A stretch of DNA of 64,000 nt from Candidatus Flexicrinis proximus (GCA_016712885.1 JADJQF010000033.1:496001-560000), one strand, 5' to 3'; shown: positions 45,532 to 54,216, counted from the stretch's first letter. Program-made: numbers and translations. Notes: generated from the sequence alone by a model not told the origin.

Positions 45532-46896
45532 ATGCGCAAGATTGTGCCCGTGTTATTCTTTGCTTTGCTATTGGTTATGGGCGCAATCTTTGCCACGCCT
45601 CCAACGCATGCTATCGGTTTCGAATCCGCGAAGATTAGGCACAATGTCGGTTATATCGTCTTCAGGGCGACACATACCGGGTCTCCTGAATTCCGCCGTG
45701 TCTATATTGCCACCGACACCCACCACAGCACTGGATACCAGATCGGCGGGATCGGCGCGGATTTCATGATTGAGAACCAGGTGCTTTACCGTTATCCCGG
45801 TCCAGGAGGCTCGACGGAATGGCCGACATGGGAGCCATTGGCTACCATTCCAGTGATCCGGGCGCGCCTCGTAGAAGGTGAGACGCGCTGGAGAGTCCCG
45901 GAGCACTTCCTGGCCTCATGCGTAGATACGATAGGCGCGGTTTTTCAGAATGAGAAGGCGAACGGAAAGATCCGTACCTCTCAAGTAGTCACGCTGAGTA
46001 ACAGCGCTTTCTTTTGTCCGACCCGCACGCCGACTCTTACCCGCACGCATGTTCCGGCAGATACCGTCGTGCCCACACATACGGCGACTCCTACCCGAAC
46101 GCCGACCGACACACCGCCTCCAAACACGACCCCTACCTGGACGCCTCCACCACCAGATACCCGACAGAAACTGCTAGTTCCCGCCTATTTCTATATTGCT
46201 GCCGACGGAGAGGTGGGCTGTCAGGAAATCCCCGCAGAAGATGACTGCAAATTTGCGCCGCTGTTTGTCAGCGATCCGCAGGTGCGCCGCATTGTCATCC
46301 TCAATCCATCCAGTCACCCGGACGACGATCAGCGTGGCGGCCGCCTTGACGGATATACGCGCTTCATCGACGCACTGATCGACGGGGGGAACTCCATTGT
46401 GATGTACATACCGACGAACTACGGTCAACGCAGCATTGATGAGGTCAAAACTGAAATCGACAATTTCCTCGAATGGTATCCCTATATCGAAGGCTTCTTC
46501 TTCGATGAAATGTCGTCGCAATGTGCCGATGCGCCGTACTACCACGACCTGTACGCGTACCGTGGGACATACCCTGACCGTAAACTGACCATCTCTAATC
46601 CTGGAACGAATGTTCCGGCATGTTATGCAAACAGTGCCGATATCCTCGTGACATTCGAAGGCAGCCCCGAAAGCTATGCGTCGTGGAGGCCGGAACGCTG
46701 GACCGGAGCCTACGGTTCAAGCCGGTTCGCACATCTCATCCACACCGCGCCGGAAGCCGAACTGACTGGACTGATCAAGGTATGGAAATCGCACCCAGTC
46801 CAGTACATCTATGTCACCGACGACACGCTGCCCAACCCGTGGGATACCATCGCGACGTATTGGGAAGCTGAAGTCGCTGCTGTTAAGACTCCGTAA
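45532..46896 (+). CDS. Secreted spherulation-specific family 4 protein
   Basis: A 454-residue secreted protein. Signal peptide 1-27 (KIVPVLFFALLLVMGAIFA), then an N-terminal beta-rich domain to about 163 that I do not recognise. A Thr/Pro linker (about 165-215) leads to a spherulin-4 type TIM-barrel domain: LLVPAYFYI, RIVILNPSSHPDD, IVMYIPTNYGQR, GFFFDEMSSQC with the acidic pair, and a closing W-rich region. Such domains resemble glycosidases and probably bind or cut polysaccharide. The start could also be GTG 45517, five codons earlier. It is a single gene on the plus strand. Confidence 0.85.
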   Translation: MRKIVPVLFFALLLVMGAIFATPPTHAIGFESAKIRHNVGYIVFRATHTGSPEFRRVYIATDTHHSTGYQIGGIGADFMIENQVLYRYPGPGGSTEWPTWEPLATIPVIRARLVEGETRWRVPEHFLASCVDTIGAVFQNEKANGKIRTSQVVTLSNSAFFCPTRTPTLTRTHVPADTVVPTHTATPTRTPTDTPPPNTTPTWTPPPPDTRQKLLVPAYFYIAADGEVGCQEIPAEDDCKFAPLFVSDPQVRRIVILNPSSHPDDDQRGGRLDGYTRFIDALIDGGNSIVMYIPTNYGQRSIDEVKTEIDNFLEWYPYIEGFFFDEMSSQCADAPYYHDLYAYRGTYPDRKLTISNPGTNVPACYANSADILVTFEGSPESYASWRPERWTGAYGSSRFAHLIHTAPEAELTGLIKVWKSHPVQYIYVTDDTLPNPWDTIATYWEAEVAAVKTP

Positions 46897-47032
46897 CGCG
46901 CTCATCCGCCCTCAACTGGCTAAAGGATGTCGTTTCGGCGGCGGACCCTCCCGCAGCAGCCTTTTGCCGCTTACATGGGTCGGTCGGATCTGGTTCGGAG
47001 TTGGCGTGAACAGGGATAGCGGTCAGCACGAC

Positions 47033-48238
47033 CTAGCCGTTCCTGATCCTGACGGCCAGCATCGTGAGCTCTGACGTTGCCAGCAGCAGCAGACCGTCCG
47101 GATGGATGAACAGGGGCGCGATCTGCCGGCCGGTCGGTGCGAAGAACGTCACCGGGCGGCTTCCCCCCTGCGTGAAGTCGAGTACCCTGCGTCCGGTCAC
47201 TGTAGGATCGGCCGTGACATACAGGCCGCCTTCGCCGCGCCGTTCGCCATCCTGTCCGGTATAGGCCAGCCCGCCTTCAGGCAGCCAGCCCGCGCTGGTG
47301 ACCGCTCCGTCCGCCGCCAGTGGGGTCGCCTTGCCCGACTCGACATCAACGATGAAATAGCCGCTACCCAGCTCCATAAAGGCTCGCGGCGAAAAACGGG
47401 CCTGATCGCGGTTGCCCGTCAGCAGCAGCAGCGCGCGACCGTCCGGCGAATAACTCGCGTGATTGAAGACGTCGATTTCGCGCGGGCGGCCCGCAAGCAT
47501 CGCGATTTCGCCGCTCTGTGCGTCATAAAGCCACACGCCGGCATCGAGCGACCTGCGGCTCTCGAGGATATACGCCAGCTGGCTGCCATCCGGCGACCAT
47601 TCCGCGGACGGGACATAGCTGAATTCTTCGGGCGCGGTCAGCAGATCGGCGATCTTCTGCGGTTCTCCGCCTGCCGGGTTCACCTCCCACAGCGCGGGCG
47701 CGGTTTCGTCCAGCGCCGCGGAATGTCGTATAAATGTCAGGCGTCCATCCGGCGTCCACGCCGGCGCTGTGTCGACCGTCACGCCATCCGGGACTTCCCG
47801 GCCCGGGCTGAAACCCCGGTCATAGCCGTCGTCGGTCAGGTTCGCGAACTGCCCGCTCTCAAGCGCAAGCACGAAGATGTCCGAATCGATCAGGAGTCGC
47901 CACGGCTCGATCGCGAACGCGACGTATTGGCCGTCCGGCGACCAGCGGAGCGAGTCGGGATCGACTGGAACCCCGCCTTCGTCTATGACGCCCTGCTCGG
48001 ACATATCCCAGCAGGCGATCTCCGGGCCGAGCAGTGAATAATGGCAGAAGTCCGAGCCGTGTACGTGAATAAACGTAGTACCGTCCGGGGAAATCTGTGC
48101 GCCTGTCGCCGCCAGCCCGGCTGCCATGTCCAGCTCAAGCACGCGCACGGCGGTCAATGCCGACACGTCTGGCGTCGCATCCTGCGCCACGACAGGCAGG
48201 GCAATCAGCAAAACGACGATCATACAGACACGCAGCAT
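47033..48238 (-). CDS. Secreted TolB-like beta-propeller protein, copy 1
   Basis: A 401-residue protein with signal peptide 1-18 (VCMIVVLLIALPVVA) and PD40/TolB-type blades. The strongest repeats are LRWSPDGQYVAFAIEP and AEWSPDGSQLAYILE, with a repeated W/Y-SPDG motif. It lies directly downstream of a paralogue of exactly the same length, and both share the block SEQGV..D, then WRLL-DSDI-VL and LTDDGYD. It is probably an extracellular binding or sensor propeller. The pair is on one strand with a 54-base gap, likely one operon. Confidence 0.85.
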   Translation of the reverse strand: MLRVCMIVVLLIALPVVAQDATPDVSALTAVRVLELDMAAGLAATGAQISPDGTTFIHVHGSDFCHYSLLGPEIACWDMSEQGVIDEGGVPVDPDSLRWSPDGQYVAFAIEPWRLLIDSDIFVLALESGQFANLTDDGYDRGFSPGREVPDGVTVDTAPAWTPDGRLTFIRHSAALDETAPALWEVNPAGGEPQKIADLLTAPEEFSYVPSAEWSPDGSQLAYILESRRSLDAGVWLYDAQSGEIAMLAGRPREIDVFNHASYSPDGRALLLLTGNRDQARFSPRAFMELGSGYFIVDVESGKATPLAADGAVTSAGWLPEGGLAYTGQDGERRGEGGLYVTADPTVTGRRVLDFTQGGSRPVTFFAPTGRQIAPLFIHPDGLLLLATSELTMLAVRIRNG

Positions 48239-48292
48239 GGCGGCCTCCCTATACGGATAGACTTCTCAGGACCGAAAGATGGATCTGCGTGT

Positions 48293-49498
48293 CTACTCGG
48301 AAGACAGTTCCACCGACAACGTGAGTTCGCCCGCTGTCGCCAGCAGTAGGCGTCCGTTCGGGCTGACGAACAGCGGGGCCACCTGAAGGCTCGTCGGCGC
48401 AAAAAACGGGAAAGGCGATCCGTCGACCTCGGGGAAATCCAGCACTTTTCGCCCCGGCGCGCTGACATCTGCGGTTACGAACAAGCCGCCTGTGTCGCCG
48501 GCGATGGTCGGTGACGAGTACACCAGCCCGCCGGCAGGAAGCCATCCGGCACTGGTGACCGCCAATGCCGAGAGCAGCTCATGTACCTCGCCGCTCTCGA
48601 TGTTGACGACGGTATAGCCGGTCTCCTCCGTGGGGCGGCTGCCGCTGGCCCGGTACGTATCGCGCCGGTAGTCGAGCAGCAGCAGGTTCTGGCCGTCGGG
48701 CGAATAGCTGACCCGGAGGTATCCCTGTACCCCTTCTGGGATGTAGCGGAGAGGGCGGTGGTGATCTTCCAGCGGGTCGTACAGCCATACCCCGGCAAAC
48801 GGGTTGTCGCGGCTGTCCACGATATAGGCCAGCGTGCTGCCGTCCGGCGACCACTCCATGCCATAGATAATGCTGAAGTGGTCGGGAACCGTTTCGAAGT
48901 CGGTCATTTTCTCCGGCATCCCACCGGTCGGCGAAATCGTCCACAGCGACGGCGGGACTCCATCCGCGGTCGGTGCATGCCGCGCGAACGACAGCCGGCC
49001 GTCAGGCATCCACGTCGGCGTAGTGTCTATGGTGGCGCGCTCCGGGATGCCATCGCCGAACCCGACCCGCCCATCATAGCCGTCGTCGGTCATATTGTGG
49101 AAACGCCCGCTATTAACATCCAGCACCCAGATATCTGAATCGCGCAGTAGCCTCCAGACGTCGGTGGTGAATGCCATGTACTCCCCATCTGGCGACCACG
49201 AGATGGAGTCGGCCTCGATGTTCAACCCACGGTTGTCAGTCACACCCTGCTCGACCATGTCCGAACAGCCGATCTGTACACCGATCAGCGCGTACAGGCA
49301 GAAGGTTGTCCCCCGCACGTGCATGAGCCTTTCGCCGTCGGGGGCGAGATGCGCCGAGGTGCGCGCCGGCGCCGATAGCAGCGGCAGCCGGATCAATTCC
49401 CGTGCGGTCAGCGTATCCGGGTCGAGCGGCGTTACATCGTCTTGGGCGAGGACGGGTAGGGCGAGGAGCAGGATCAGCAGAAGGACAAGACGTTTCAT
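48293..49498 (-). CDS. Secreted TolB-like beta-propeller protein, copy 2
   Basis: A 401-residue paralogue of the next gene. Start ATG 49498 with GAGGGA six bases upstream; an earlier in-frame ATG at 49531 lacks a ribosome site. Signal peptide 1-18 (LVLLLILLLALPVLA), then PD40 blades with ISWSPDGEYMAFTTDVWRLL, MEWSPDGSTLAYIVDSR and YSPDGQNLLLLDYR. Sequence similarity to copy 1 extends along the full length, so this is a tandem duplication. Copy 2 is first in the presumed operon. Confidence 0.85.
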   Translation of the reverse strand: MKRLVLLLILLLALPVLAQDDVTPLDPDTLTARELIRLPLLSAPARTSAHLAPDGERLMHVRGTTFCLYALIGVQIGCSDMVEQGVTDNRGLNIEADSISWSPDGEYMAFTTDVWRLLRDSDIWVLDVNSGRFHNMTDDGYDGRVGFGDGIPERATIDTTPTWMPDGRLSFARHAPTADGVPPSLWTISPTGGMPEKMTDFETVPDHFSIIYGMEWSPDGSTLAYIVDSRDNPFAGVWLYDPLEDHHRPLRYIPEGVQGYLRVSYSPDGQNLLLLDYRRDTYRASGSRPTEETGYTVVNIESGEVHELLSALAVTSAGWLPAGGLVYSSPTIAGDTGGLFVTADVSAPGRKVLDFPEVDGSPFPFFAPTSLQVAPLFVSPNGRLLLATAGELTLSVELSSE

Positions 49499-49622
49499 GG
49501 TAAATCCCTCAGTGGGCATCAATAGCATCAACTAGTGTATACCGGAATCAAAAACGAGGCAGGTTATCCGCGCCTCGTTCTTACAGAATGCCGCTCTCTT
49601 AAGCCTGTTATTGACTTGGTTT

Positions 49623-49651
49623 GTGGAGGCTGCGCCTCCACGCTTCCGCGA
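49623..49651 (+). repeat. REP-like palindromic element, copy 1
   Basis: A perfect hairpin GTGGAGGC/GCCTCCAC with a three-base loop, followed by GCTTCCGCGA. A second copy, in the opposite orientation and with only a loop change and one T/C difference, lies at 62185-62213. Extragenic hairpins in several places are typical of REP families. Confidence 0.75.
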
Positions 49652-49678
49652 GGACTTACGCCCCTCGACCCCTCAATT

Positions 49679-49710
49679 GCGATTTTGTGGCGTAAGCGCC
49701 ACAAAATCGC
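49679..49710. repeat. Perfect 14-bp inverted repeat downstream of the chelatase-type vWA gene
   Basis: Arms 49679-49692 and 49697-49710 are fully complementary with a TAAG loop (core GATTTTGTGGCG/CGCCACAAAATC). It has no T-run, so it is more likely part of the same extragenic repeat as 49623 than a simple terminator. It could still protect the 3' end of the chelatase transcript. Confidence 0.7.
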
Positions 49711-49782
49711 TATGGGAGGTGCAGCAGTGGAAACTCCTGCCGGGGATTGGTGTGGAACCCCATCGAAAGTGCATGCCGCCCT

Positions 49783-50703
49783 CTAGTTGTTGCTGATCTC
49801 CCGCCGCACGGTCTCCAGCAGCGTTTCTGCCTTCAACTGGGCCAGCGAATAGCACGGCCCGCCGAGCTGGTCGGCCAGTTTGGTGGCCAATCCCTGGTCG
49901 AAGGCGATGTGTTCCATGTTGATCGTCACCGTGCGGATGTCCTGCTCTTTGATCTGCTGCGCGATCCGGTGCGCCTCTTCCTGAGGCGACATCACCGTCG
50001 ACATGCTCACGTTGCCCGCGCCGTCGGTCAGCAGGATCATCAGCGGCATCACGTCCGGATTGGTGTTCTTCTCTTTCATGATCGTGTCGTAACTGAGCAG
50101 CAGTCCGGCTGACAGCGGCGTCTTGCCGCCGACCGGGATGTCGGCCAGCGCGTGCTTGGCCAGAATGACAGAGTTCGTCGGCGGCAGCACCAGCGTCGCG
50201 CGGTCCTTCTGGAACACAACCAATCCCACGCGGTCGCGCCGCTGGTAGGCGTCGGTCAGCAGCGACATGATCGCGCCTTTGGTCGCCTGCATGCGCTCTG
50301 CCACCGCCATGCTCCACGAGGCGTCCACCACGAACAGGATCAGGTTGGCGGCGCGGCGCACGCGGATTTTGCGGTACAGATCGCTCTTCCGCAGTGCGTA
50401 AGCCATGCCGGTCTCGGCCTTCTGGGTCTCGCGCGCCTTCTGGTGCACGGCGGCGGCCCGCAGCGTCGCGTCGAAGGCGATATCGGTGTTGTTGCCGTTG
50501 GCGGGACGCGCCTGCACATAGCGGCCGCGCTTGCGGTCGGTCCGCGTGCGCGAACGCCGGCCCGACTGCTTGCGCGTCATCTTGTCGAGTTGGGATTGCA
50601 GTTTACGCGGGGCGAACTCCGCACCCGTTTCAGTTTTTTCGCCGCCTTCCCACCAATGCGTGTTCTGGCTGCCCTGAAACGGGTTCTGCGGAGCGGCTTG
50701 CAT
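49783..50703 (-). CDS. Chelatase D-type vWA protein (second half of an I-D locus)
   Basis: A 306-residue protein, if translated alone. Residues about 118-300 are a vWA domain with the metal-binding site D127-x-S129-x-S131 in VVDASWSM and TDGAGN near 250. A basic, Arg-rich stretch lies at 35-65. It is the integrin-I-like half of magnesium- or cobalt-chelatase subunit D. The frame is open upstream in the -1 phase to the A9 run at the end of the AAA+ gene. The ATG has no ribosome site. I therefore think it is made mostly as part of a 697-residue frameshift product. Confidence 0.88.
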   Translation of the reverse strand: MQAAPQNPFQGSQNTHWWEGGEKTETGAEFAPRKLQSQLDKMTRKQSGRRSRTRTDRKRGRYVQARPANGNNTDIAFDATLRAAAVHQKARETQKAETGMAYALRKSDLYRKIRVRRAANLILFVVDASWSMAVAERMQATKGAIMSLLTDAYQRRDRVGLVVFQKDRATLVLPPTNSVILAKHALADIPVGGKTPLSAGLLLSYDTIMKEKNTNPDVMPLMILLTDGAGNVSMSTVMSPQEEAHRIAQQIKEQDIRTVTINMEHIAFDQGLATKLADQLGGPCYSLAQLKAETLLETVRREISNN

Positions 50704-50744
50704 GTCTTTGACGTCGGGCTGCTGCTCGGCGTCTGAAGCCTCAC

Positions 50745-51875
50745 TTACCGGCTGGCTTTTTTTTTGCCGTCGTCGGCCTGCTGTTCGGTGGCAGACTGTG
50801 GCTCGCCATCCGCGTCACCTTCGCCCATTTCCGACTCAAGCTGCTGCATCTGGCTTTCAAGGTTGCTCATATCAATCTTCGCGTCGGCGAACGGACCGCG
50901 CTTCATGCGGTGCGGGATCGCCAGCTCGAACGCGATTCGGATGTCCTCGCGGCTGATCTGGCGGCGTCCGTTGAAGGCGGCATTGGCGCGCGCGGCCTTC
51001 AGGATCACCAGATCGGCGCGGTGGCCGTCAATATGCAGCTGGCTGGTCATCAGCGCGATCAGGCGCAGGTCGCCGCGCGTATACTGTACTTCGTCGATGA
51101 TCTCGCGCGCTGCCGTAATACGGTCGGCCAGCGTCTGCTCGGCATTGGCCCACTTCTCCAGGAAAGCCCGCGCGTTATCTTCGAACGCGATGTGCCGCTC
51201 AAGGATTTCGACGCGGCTGTTCGCTTCTGGGATGCCTTCGACTTCCACCGACAGCGCGAAACGGTCCAGCAGCTGCGGGCGCAGGTCGCCTTCTTCCGGG
51301 TTCATCGTGCCGACCAGGATGAAGCGCGCCGGATGGCTGAAGCTGATACCTTCGCGCTCGACCACGTTAATGCCCATCGCCGCGCTGTCCAGCAGCAGAT
51401 CGACCACGTGATCGTCCAGCAGGTTGACCTCATCGACATACAGGATGCCGCGGTTGGCTGCCGCCAGGACACCCGGCTCGAAATGGCGCTCACCCTTTTG
51501 GATGGCCTTTTCGATGTCCAGCGTGCCGACGACGCGGTCTTCGGTCGCGCTGACCGGCAGGTCGACGAAGCGGATTCGCCGCTTGTCGGTTGGGATCTTA
51601 TCCGCAGGGGTATCGCTGTAACGGTCGCGGCTGATATCGCTCCATGTCCCCGGCGAATTGGGGTCATCGTTGAAGGGCGAGTCCGCGATCACGTCGATTT
51701 CCGGCAGCAGGGCCGCTAGCGCGCGCGCCGCAGTCGACTTGCCGGTGCCGCGTTCGCCACGGATGAGGACGCCGCCGATTCGCATATCAACCGCGTTGAG
51801 GATGAGGGCGCGTTTCATGCGCTCCTGCCCGACGATTGCCGTAAATGGGTAAACCACCCGTGCCGGTCGTGCCAT
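50745..51875 (-). CDS. Chelatase I-type AAA+ ATPase (Mg-chelatase ChlI/BchI-like)
   Basis: A 376-residue AAA+ motor from ATG 51875. Walker A is GERGTGKST at 40-48, Walker B ILYVDEVNLL at about 144-153, then the family block GTMNPEEGDLRPQLLDRFAL and an Arg finger region. The last 45 residues are acidic and Gln-rich, ending DDGKKKASR. The closest families are ChlI/BchI of magnesium chelatase and the ATPase of ChlID-type cobaltochelatase. No ChlH/CobN is in the window, so the metal is unresolved. Its A9 run at 50757-50765 precedes the stop, and the -1 frame continues into the vWA gene. Confidence 0.92.
   Translation of the reverse strand: MARPARVVYPFTAIVGQERMKRALILNAVDMRIGGVLIRGERGTGKSTAARALAALLPEIDVIADSPFNDDPNSPGTWSDISRDRYSDTPADKIPTDKRRIRFVDLPVSATEDRVVGTLDIEKAIQKGERHFEPGVLAAANRGILYVDEVNLLDDHVVDLLLDSAAMGINVVEREGISFSHPARFILVGTMNPEEGDLRPQLLDRFALSVEVEGIPEANSRVEILERHIAFEDNARAFLEKWANAEQTLADRITAAREIIDEVQYTRGDLRLIALMTSQLHIDGHRADLVILKAARANAAFNGRRQISREDIRIAFELAIPHRMKRGPFADAKIDMSNLESQMQQLESEMGEGDADGEPQSATEQQADDGKKKASR
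50757..50765 (-). promoter_or_regulatory. Candidate -1 ribosomal frameshift site (A9)
   Basis: Nine A on the minus strand, reading AAA AAA AAA (codons 371-373 of the ATPase) before GCC AGC CGG and the stop. The run fits the X-XXY-YYZ slippery pattern. After a -1 slip, the next 18 codons (from AGC) reach the vWA start with no stop. The same open frame would result if the true run were A10 and this one a sequencing undercall. Confidence 0.6.
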
Positions 51876-51917
51876 GAGGGATTGCCGCCTGTGAAAATGA
51901 ATTAAACGCTGCAAAGC

Positions 51918-51947
51918 ATTATAAAGCCGCGCCGCGCCGCCTGACAA
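51918..51947 (-). promoter_or_regulatory. Promoter of the chelatase operon
   Basis: Minus-strand TTGTCA (51942-51947), an 18-base GC-rich spacer and TATAAT (51918-51923). Transcription would start near 51911, about 36 bases before ATG 51875. Confidence 0.75.
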
Positions 51948-52223
51948 TACACGCTATAGACCATTTATGAGGTGAATCCCCGCCGATAGAGGGGGCTCTG
52001 GGGGGAAGGTTCGGGGCGGCGAGAGATTGTTCTAGTAGGCACTATGGTCAGGAAGGCCGCGATGAGCAATACGCGAGTTCAATAATCCGGGTCTTCGAGA
52101 TGGCGGATTTGACTGAATCCTCGGAAGGTTCCCCCCGATGCGAATTAGAATCGTCGCGATCATTTCTAACACCGGGAAGACGGTAACTTGGGTTCATCCT
52201 CCTAATTAAGTATCTACCGCACA
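51948..52223. other. Intergenic stretch, nothing recognised
   Basis: No convincing gene is seen. It contains a loose inverted repeat GGGGGGAA (52012-52019) and TTCCCCCC (52129-52136), and the phrase ACTATGGTCAGGAAGGC, of which TATGGTCAGGAAGGC almost recurs at 58216-58231. These look like remnants of repeated or inserted DNA. Confidence 0.4.
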
Positions 52224-52796
52224 TCATCCGGTTTCGCTGCCATCATCATCACCTGGAGGTGGCGGCGGGAGTGTGTTGCAGGGTTGTCCTAAACCACGGA
52301 ACCGATTCTTTGTGTCTTGTCCAATGGATCGTGATGTGTAGAAAGAGCCGGGAGGGACAAGACCCGATGGTGGTTGAGATTTGGATGTCTGGTCATCAAT
52401 CAGTTTATGTTTTGAGGTTTCATATAAGTACCCCGAACCACCTAACCATGTAACCGTTTCATTTGTCTCACTTGCGTTTGTCCGCGACGCAATTGTCTCT
52501 CGGACCATCCGATAAGGGCAAGTCCCCGACGACATGCCCCATACTCGTGTCACCAAAACTACCTTGTCAAATGCCGGAGTCGAGACTTCGTGCTGCGCCA
52601 ATACACGAGTTCTTGCCTTAACGTAGTCCAGTTGAAAGGCAATCTCTGTGTATCCGTAGATTGTATAGGTGTAATTCCAGGGTTTGTCCCACCTGTAATA
52701 TGGGCCATAGGCAGGACTAAAAGCGGCAATTACTACCTGTACTCCAATTGCCAGAACTCCAGTTAGAACGGCGGTGAAGTATATTCTTCGTTTCAT
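52224..52796 (-). CDS. Secreted protein of unknown function, Tyr-rich
   Basis: A 190-residue protein with a clear signal peptide (RIYFTAVLTGVLAIGVQVVIA, 1-24 in part). The mature part starts with a Tyr/Trp-rich stretch (FSPAYGPYYRWDKPWNYTYT) and has two Cys that could pair in CPYRM and PCNTL. It ends in a Pro-Asp-Gly tail (PPPPPPGDDDGSETG). I recognise no family. Its composition is AT-richer than the core genes, and it lies near other secreted accessory genes. It is followed by 276 bases without a gene. Confidence 0.65.
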   Translation of the reverse strand: MKRRIYFTAVLTGVLAIGVQVVIAAFSPAYGPYYRWDKPWNYTYTIYGYTEIAFQLDYVKARTRVLAQHEVSTPAFDKVVLVTRVWGMSSGTCPYRMVRETIASRTNASETNETVTWLGGSGYLYETSKHKLIDDQTSKSQPPSGLVPPGSFYTSRSIGQDTKNRFRGLGQPCNTLPPPPPGDDDGSETG

Positions 52797-52913
52797 GCCA
52801 CACCTGTTTTCGGTAAATCGCCCAAACGGGAATGTGATTGGACTAACTCGTGTCGAGTTTCGTTCTTATAGCGGCTCATGTGTTCGCTAAATGAGATGCA
52901 ACACTGTCGCGGC

Positions 52914-53723
52914 TTAGTTTCCCACGGTCTCAATGGCCGGATTAACCATGCCATACTGATAGGTTAGGAACATTAGGAGCGAGGTGAAGTTGTTCAACCA
53001 CGCGTCATCCTCAACCGGCACTAGATAGAATCCCTGCGTAATCGCGACCGACTCGCGAAACGTCGAGAGCATATCGGGCTTTGAACTCGTATTCGTACAT
53101 GTTTTCAATGCGGTTTCATGGATCGCTTCACGAAGATCGGACGCGATCGCGTCCTGCGGAACGTCGCCTAGGCTGACGTCATATGTAAAATGAAATATCC
53201 AGTAGTGGTGACCAAAGTCTGCCGTGTCGGAACGAGAACCGCTGCATTGATCACCGGTAAGTTGAACCATTTCGTCATACGTCATATCGAAACCTACGAC
53301 TATGACCCCGGAGGTGTAAGCGTCATGAACCCACTCGACATCAACCAATCCCAGTGCGGACGAATCTACGATTGCAATCTGCACGCTGGCGGGAGCGTCG
53401 CTTTGTGCAAATGTCTCCCATTCGTAGGCAATAGTGGCGTCAAGAACATCGAGTGCAGCGGGACCCAAAGGATGCTTGTCATCCGATAGTGAATCTGGGG
53501 AGACGAAGTAAACAATGTTGAACTCAGAAGGGTCGCGAGTCGCGATATCCTCAAACATCGCGGCATTCTGGTCGGCATCTGCGTCGGGGATGCCGGGAGG
53601 AGTGTCGATCGGTGGTTGACCATATGCAAGAATAGAACCGGCAGAGCCTATCATGAGGAATACTACGAACGATATTAACGCTCTTGACATCTGTTTACGA
53701 CGCATATTTACGCTTCTCACCAC
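52914..53723 (-). CDS. Secreted protein of unknown function under a G10-spacer promoter
   Basis: A 269-residue protein. The signal peptide spans about 12-34 (ALISFVVFLMIGSAGSILAYG), followed by a Pro/Asp-rich linker. The remainder is one domain I do not recognise, with two Cys (CSGS and TCTNTSSK) and mixed strands and helices. GGGAGG precedes two successive GTG codons at 53723 and 53720; the second has better spacing. The promoter upstream (53753-53784) has a G10 tract between its boxes, suggesting variable expression. AT-richer codon use than in core genes supports recent acquisition. Confidence 0.7.
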   Translation of the reverse strand: MVRSVNMRRKQMSRALISFVVFLMIGSAGSILAYGQPPIDTPPGIPDADADQNAAMFEDIATRDPSEFNIVYFVSPDSLSDDKHPLGPAALDVLDATIAYEWETFAQSDAPASVQIAIVDSSALGLVDVEWVHDAYTSGVIVVGFDMTYDEMVQLTGDQCSGSRSDTADFGHHYWIFHFTYDVSLGDVPQDAIASDLREAIHETALKTCTNTSSKPDMLSTFRESVAITQGFYLVPVEDDAWLNNFTSLLMFLTYQYGMVNPAIETVGN

Positions 53724-53752
53724 AATACCTCCCTGCGATTCTATTAACTAAT

Positions 53753-53784
53753 ATTATACCACCCCCCCCCCGTTTACCTGTCAA
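53753..53784 (-). promoter_or_regulatory. Promoter with G10 tract in its spacer (secreted 269-aa gene)
   Basis: Minus-strand TTGACA (53779-53784) and TATAAT (53753-53758) separated by 20 bases that include ten G (53762-53771 as C on the + strand). Both boxes match consensus, but the spacer is three bases too long; loss of three G would restore 17. This is the classical arrangement for a phase-variable promoter, here predicted to be in a weak state. Confidence 0.65.
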
Positions 53785-53968
53785 GTCCTTGATCGAAACA
53801 TAGTGCAAGATTACGCTCAATATACCGTTAAGCAGAGTTTGTCATCCTAAGCAACTCCCGACCTTCCGGCATGTCGACCTGTCGCCCGGCTCGAATTAGG
53901 TTTGGCGCATGTTATTGCACATGCCGTGTAGCGGTCGCTCCGACCCACAAATGGCGTTCCCAGTTCCC

Positions 53969-54216
53969 TTACTCCACCCGCGTGACCGCCTGCGGTGCCA
54001 GCTCCACGCGCGTCGTCCAGTTCCCGGCCAGGTCCTGCGCCCAGATGTCGAACTCGTACAGGCTCCCGGCCACGCCGCTGTAGCTCGCGCTCGTCTCTAC
54101 CGTCTCCATCCACGGCTGCCATTCGCCGCGGTCAACCCGCACCCACAGCAGTTACGACTCGATCCCGCTGTCGTCCTGCCCGCGCCACGCGACGCTGAAG
54201 GTCGCTGTGCTGGTCA
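53969..54216 (-). pseudogene. Fragment of the glycoside-hydrolase gene's 3' end (direct repeat copy A)
   Basis: 248 bases aligning without gaps to 55548-55795, about 92% identical. It codes for the C-terminal Ig-like domain (about 82 residues, with GQDDSGIES and YEFDIWAQDLAGNW), but a TAA interrupts the frame near 54155. There is no upstream part of the gene, so it is a fragment. Its ends are abrupt. The NHL gene 54315-55541 lies between it and the intact copy. Confidence 0.88.

Noticed and set aside
49623..49760. CRISPR-like repeats
   Set aside because: The repeats are hairpins without regular spacing or spacers, and no cas gene is near.
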